Shown here: piece after piece, positions 6,501 through 6,796 of the stretch
Layout of the letters: each line of letters opens with the position of its first letter
How positions within the stretch are numbered: position 1 is the first letter of the stretch
Assembly (NCBI GenBank): GCA_903895475.1
Contig: CAITUF010000134.1
Span: forward strand, 1 to 6,796
Length of the DNA stretch: 6,796 nt
Direction of reading: 5' to 3'
DNA from: an uncultured Opitutia bacterium
GTDB taxonomy: Bacteria; Verrucomicrobiota; Verrucomicrobiia; Opitutales; UBA953
Program-made: the position numbers and the translations under genes
Notes under the pieces: generated by a model
Told to the model about the DNA's origin: nothing
What the model saw: only the letters and a program-made list of their open reading frames with translations
Database searches by the model: none

Positions 6501-6796
6501 GAAGCCTTGGCTACCGCCGGTGACGCTGCGGCGGGCAAGGCCCTGCTCAGTGCCTTCCTCAAGGCCGAACCTACGGTTCGTAAGTCGGCCTACGCTGCGC
6601 TGATGACCCGTCCGGAATGGGCGGGCCTCGTGCTCGATGCCCTCGAAGCCAAGTCGCTCTCGCCGATGCAGCTCGGTACGTTGCAGTCCTCCCAGCTCAC
6701 CCGGCACCCGGATGAAGCGATCGCCAAGCGCGCCACCGCGATTTTCGTGAAGCTCAATGCTGGTACCAATAGCTCCAAGGATGAAATCATCTCCAA
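3519..6796 (+). CDS. Secreted ThuA / PVC-type membrane-bound dehydrogenase / HEAT-repeat fusion protein, C-terminus missing
   Basis: One uninterrupted frame of 1092 codons runs off the right edge. Residues 1-16 (MFRFLLLFTAAFVSAA) are a signal peptide and fix ATG 3519. A ThuA-like domain (about 17-235) shows a Rossmann start LRVLVVSDN, GGGVVAVHG (86-94), FDIQDDTVYD (141-150), QLWVYE (190-195) and AWTAKR (227-232). Next comes the PVC membrane-bound-dehydrogenase beta-propeller domain (TIGR02604 type, about 266-656): MQPGFKVSVLATEPLI, DTNGDGKAD (382-390), GDTHFVANH (402-410), DGWIYASNGG (416-425), GNPIQHVVLPE (484-494), FGPDGAMYIVDFY (607-619), HNDTRG (625-630) and VRPDREHYFGRIYRIQH (640-656). 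From about 668 to the edge is an alanine-rich alpha-helical HEAT-repeat array. Related proteins usually end in a cytochrome c domain (CXXCH) off-window; no CXXCH occurs in the visible part. It probably oxidises a sugar-like substrate in the periplasm, passing electrons to a cytochrome. Architecture is secure; substrate is unknown. Confidence 0.95.
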   Translation, partial: MFRFLLLFTAAFVSAAPLRVLVVSDNDQATRGTVAYLTKGGAQVAQASVASADALAKADVVVLYQSKFIAYSADAQQALGAFAKRGGGVVAVHGAVAAGNAEFGKSVFGGAWTGESQKFANNMLLCLRTDAHPLTISASTFDIQDDTVYDLALHENIFVLGSAFTPKVTNDRRKSTEAKDRASVYDIQPQLWVYEATDHRAAVFLAGANAGTLDHVSFRTFIARAAAWTAKRPLTDELCTKADLEDVRYPTGGPRRGADAVAQFKMQPGFKVSVLATEPLINKPIAMQWDERGRLWVAETPEYPNGRRPLNADAWKEGGVLAPGNYDRPATDKISVLVSSKKDGVFDQKVIFHEGLELITGFCIYKDGVIVVAQKNIVWLRDTNGDGKADKEEILFGGFTPGDTHFVANHFIVAPDGWIYASNGGGGVATHAQTGAAMARLSPGTFRFKADGSAIEQIASAGGNSFGNEVTSDMELLHGKATTGNPIQHVVLPETILAKVPGTPAKAFTSVNPGRPVARKDLPDRAPLLQIDQVGRYTAACATPVYEDGAWPKEYNGTVFVSEPILDVIHHEKLVLDGPAFKGELLLPDSEWLRSTDHWFCPIDISFGPDGAMYIVDFYTPVVAHNDTRGPQHSKSGASVRPDREHYFGRIYRIQHDSAPTFGHPDLTQADAAGLVAAFSHPSKVVRFNALRVLMDRAPAVQNAAVPLMTELAFSKGKPEARILALWGLQRLGKLSSEQLANAATTDNAAVRKNAFLVSEAGQISLPTAAYRAAFDDADARVRLASLRSLGSAAMSAELGVLLSASQAKFTDNWTKAASSAATAANPATFLESQMASTEATDVEFARSLATSMAASNDGIARLRVLQAAATARNVAVARAALQVFAARNAAAPADQAATVAALKKAIAHSDAELSLAAVTLAAAWSKGDELKAEFAAAAQKLLPLVADEKAAPEARASAARTLVAIRRADAAILPAIIQLLQKGTPDLVAFAAVEALATAGDAAAGKALLSAFLKAEPTVRKSAYAALMTRPEWAGLVLDALEAKSLSPMQLGTLQSSQLTRHPDEAIAKRATAIFVKLNAGTNSSKDEIIS

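Noticed and set aside
5560..6796. Alanine-rich repetitive helices as a possible nucleotide repeat or low-complexity insertion
   Set aside because: The frame is continuous and the helical pairs with spaced R/L/A pattern fit HEAT repeats, which are normal in this protein type. No exact DNA repeats were seen.

Overview
The window looks like a chromosomal piece of a PVC-superphylum bacterium, most likely Verrucomicrobiota (an Opitutae-like lineage is my best guess). The main evidence is the large rightward gene. It encodes a secreted ThuA / 'PVC-type' dehydrogenase beta-propeller / HEAT-repeat fusion, an architecture essentially confined to Verrucomicrobiota, Planctomycetota and relatives. The sequence is moderately GC-rich, coding is dense, and most starts lack a clear Shine-Dalgarno sequence, which fits that assignment. 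No RNA genes, mobile elements, CRISPR arrays or long repeats were seen.

Left part (about 1-2386, minus strand): three genes read leftward from a divergent promoter region. In transcription order they are (i) a 290-aa TIM-barrel protein of the phosphoenolpyruvate-hydrolase family, equivalent to the C-terminal half of plant Tm-1; (ii) 10 nt further on, a 401-aa UPF0261 / Tm-1-like ATP-binding protein, equivalent to the N-terminal half; and (iii) after a 54-nt gap with possible RNA structure, the first 81 codons of a secreted protein whose N-terminus resembles DUF1565 / pectate-lyase-like right-handed beta-helix proteins. It runs off the left edge.

Middle (about 2387-3518, plus strand): a divergently transcribed AraC-family regulator with an N-terminal cupin-like ligand domain and a C-terminal double helix-turn-helix. 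A 111-bp gap follows. It holds a 16-bp near-palindrome (candidate operator), a weak hairpin and a purine-rich tract.

Right part (3519-6796, plus strand): one open frame of 1092 codons that continues past the right edge. It carries a signal peptide, a ThuA-like domain, a PVC membrane-bound-dehydrogenase beta-propeller domain and an alanine-rich HEAT-repeat region. Such proteins usually end in a c-type cytochrome domain with a CXXCH motif; that part would lie outside the window.

Taken together, this reads as a carbohydrate or plant/algal-polymer catabolism locus. Secreted proteins (beta-helix and ThuA-dehydrogenase) would act on a substrate in the envelope, an AraC regulator would sense a sugar-like ligand, and the cytosolic Tm-1-type pair would carry out a still unassigned step. 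The substrate and the biochemical role of the Tm-1 pair cannot be read from the sequence. The most interesting element is the split bacterial Tm-1 module, whose gene order is the reverse of the plant fusion, placed in a regulator-linked locus with secreted carbohydrate-type proteins.
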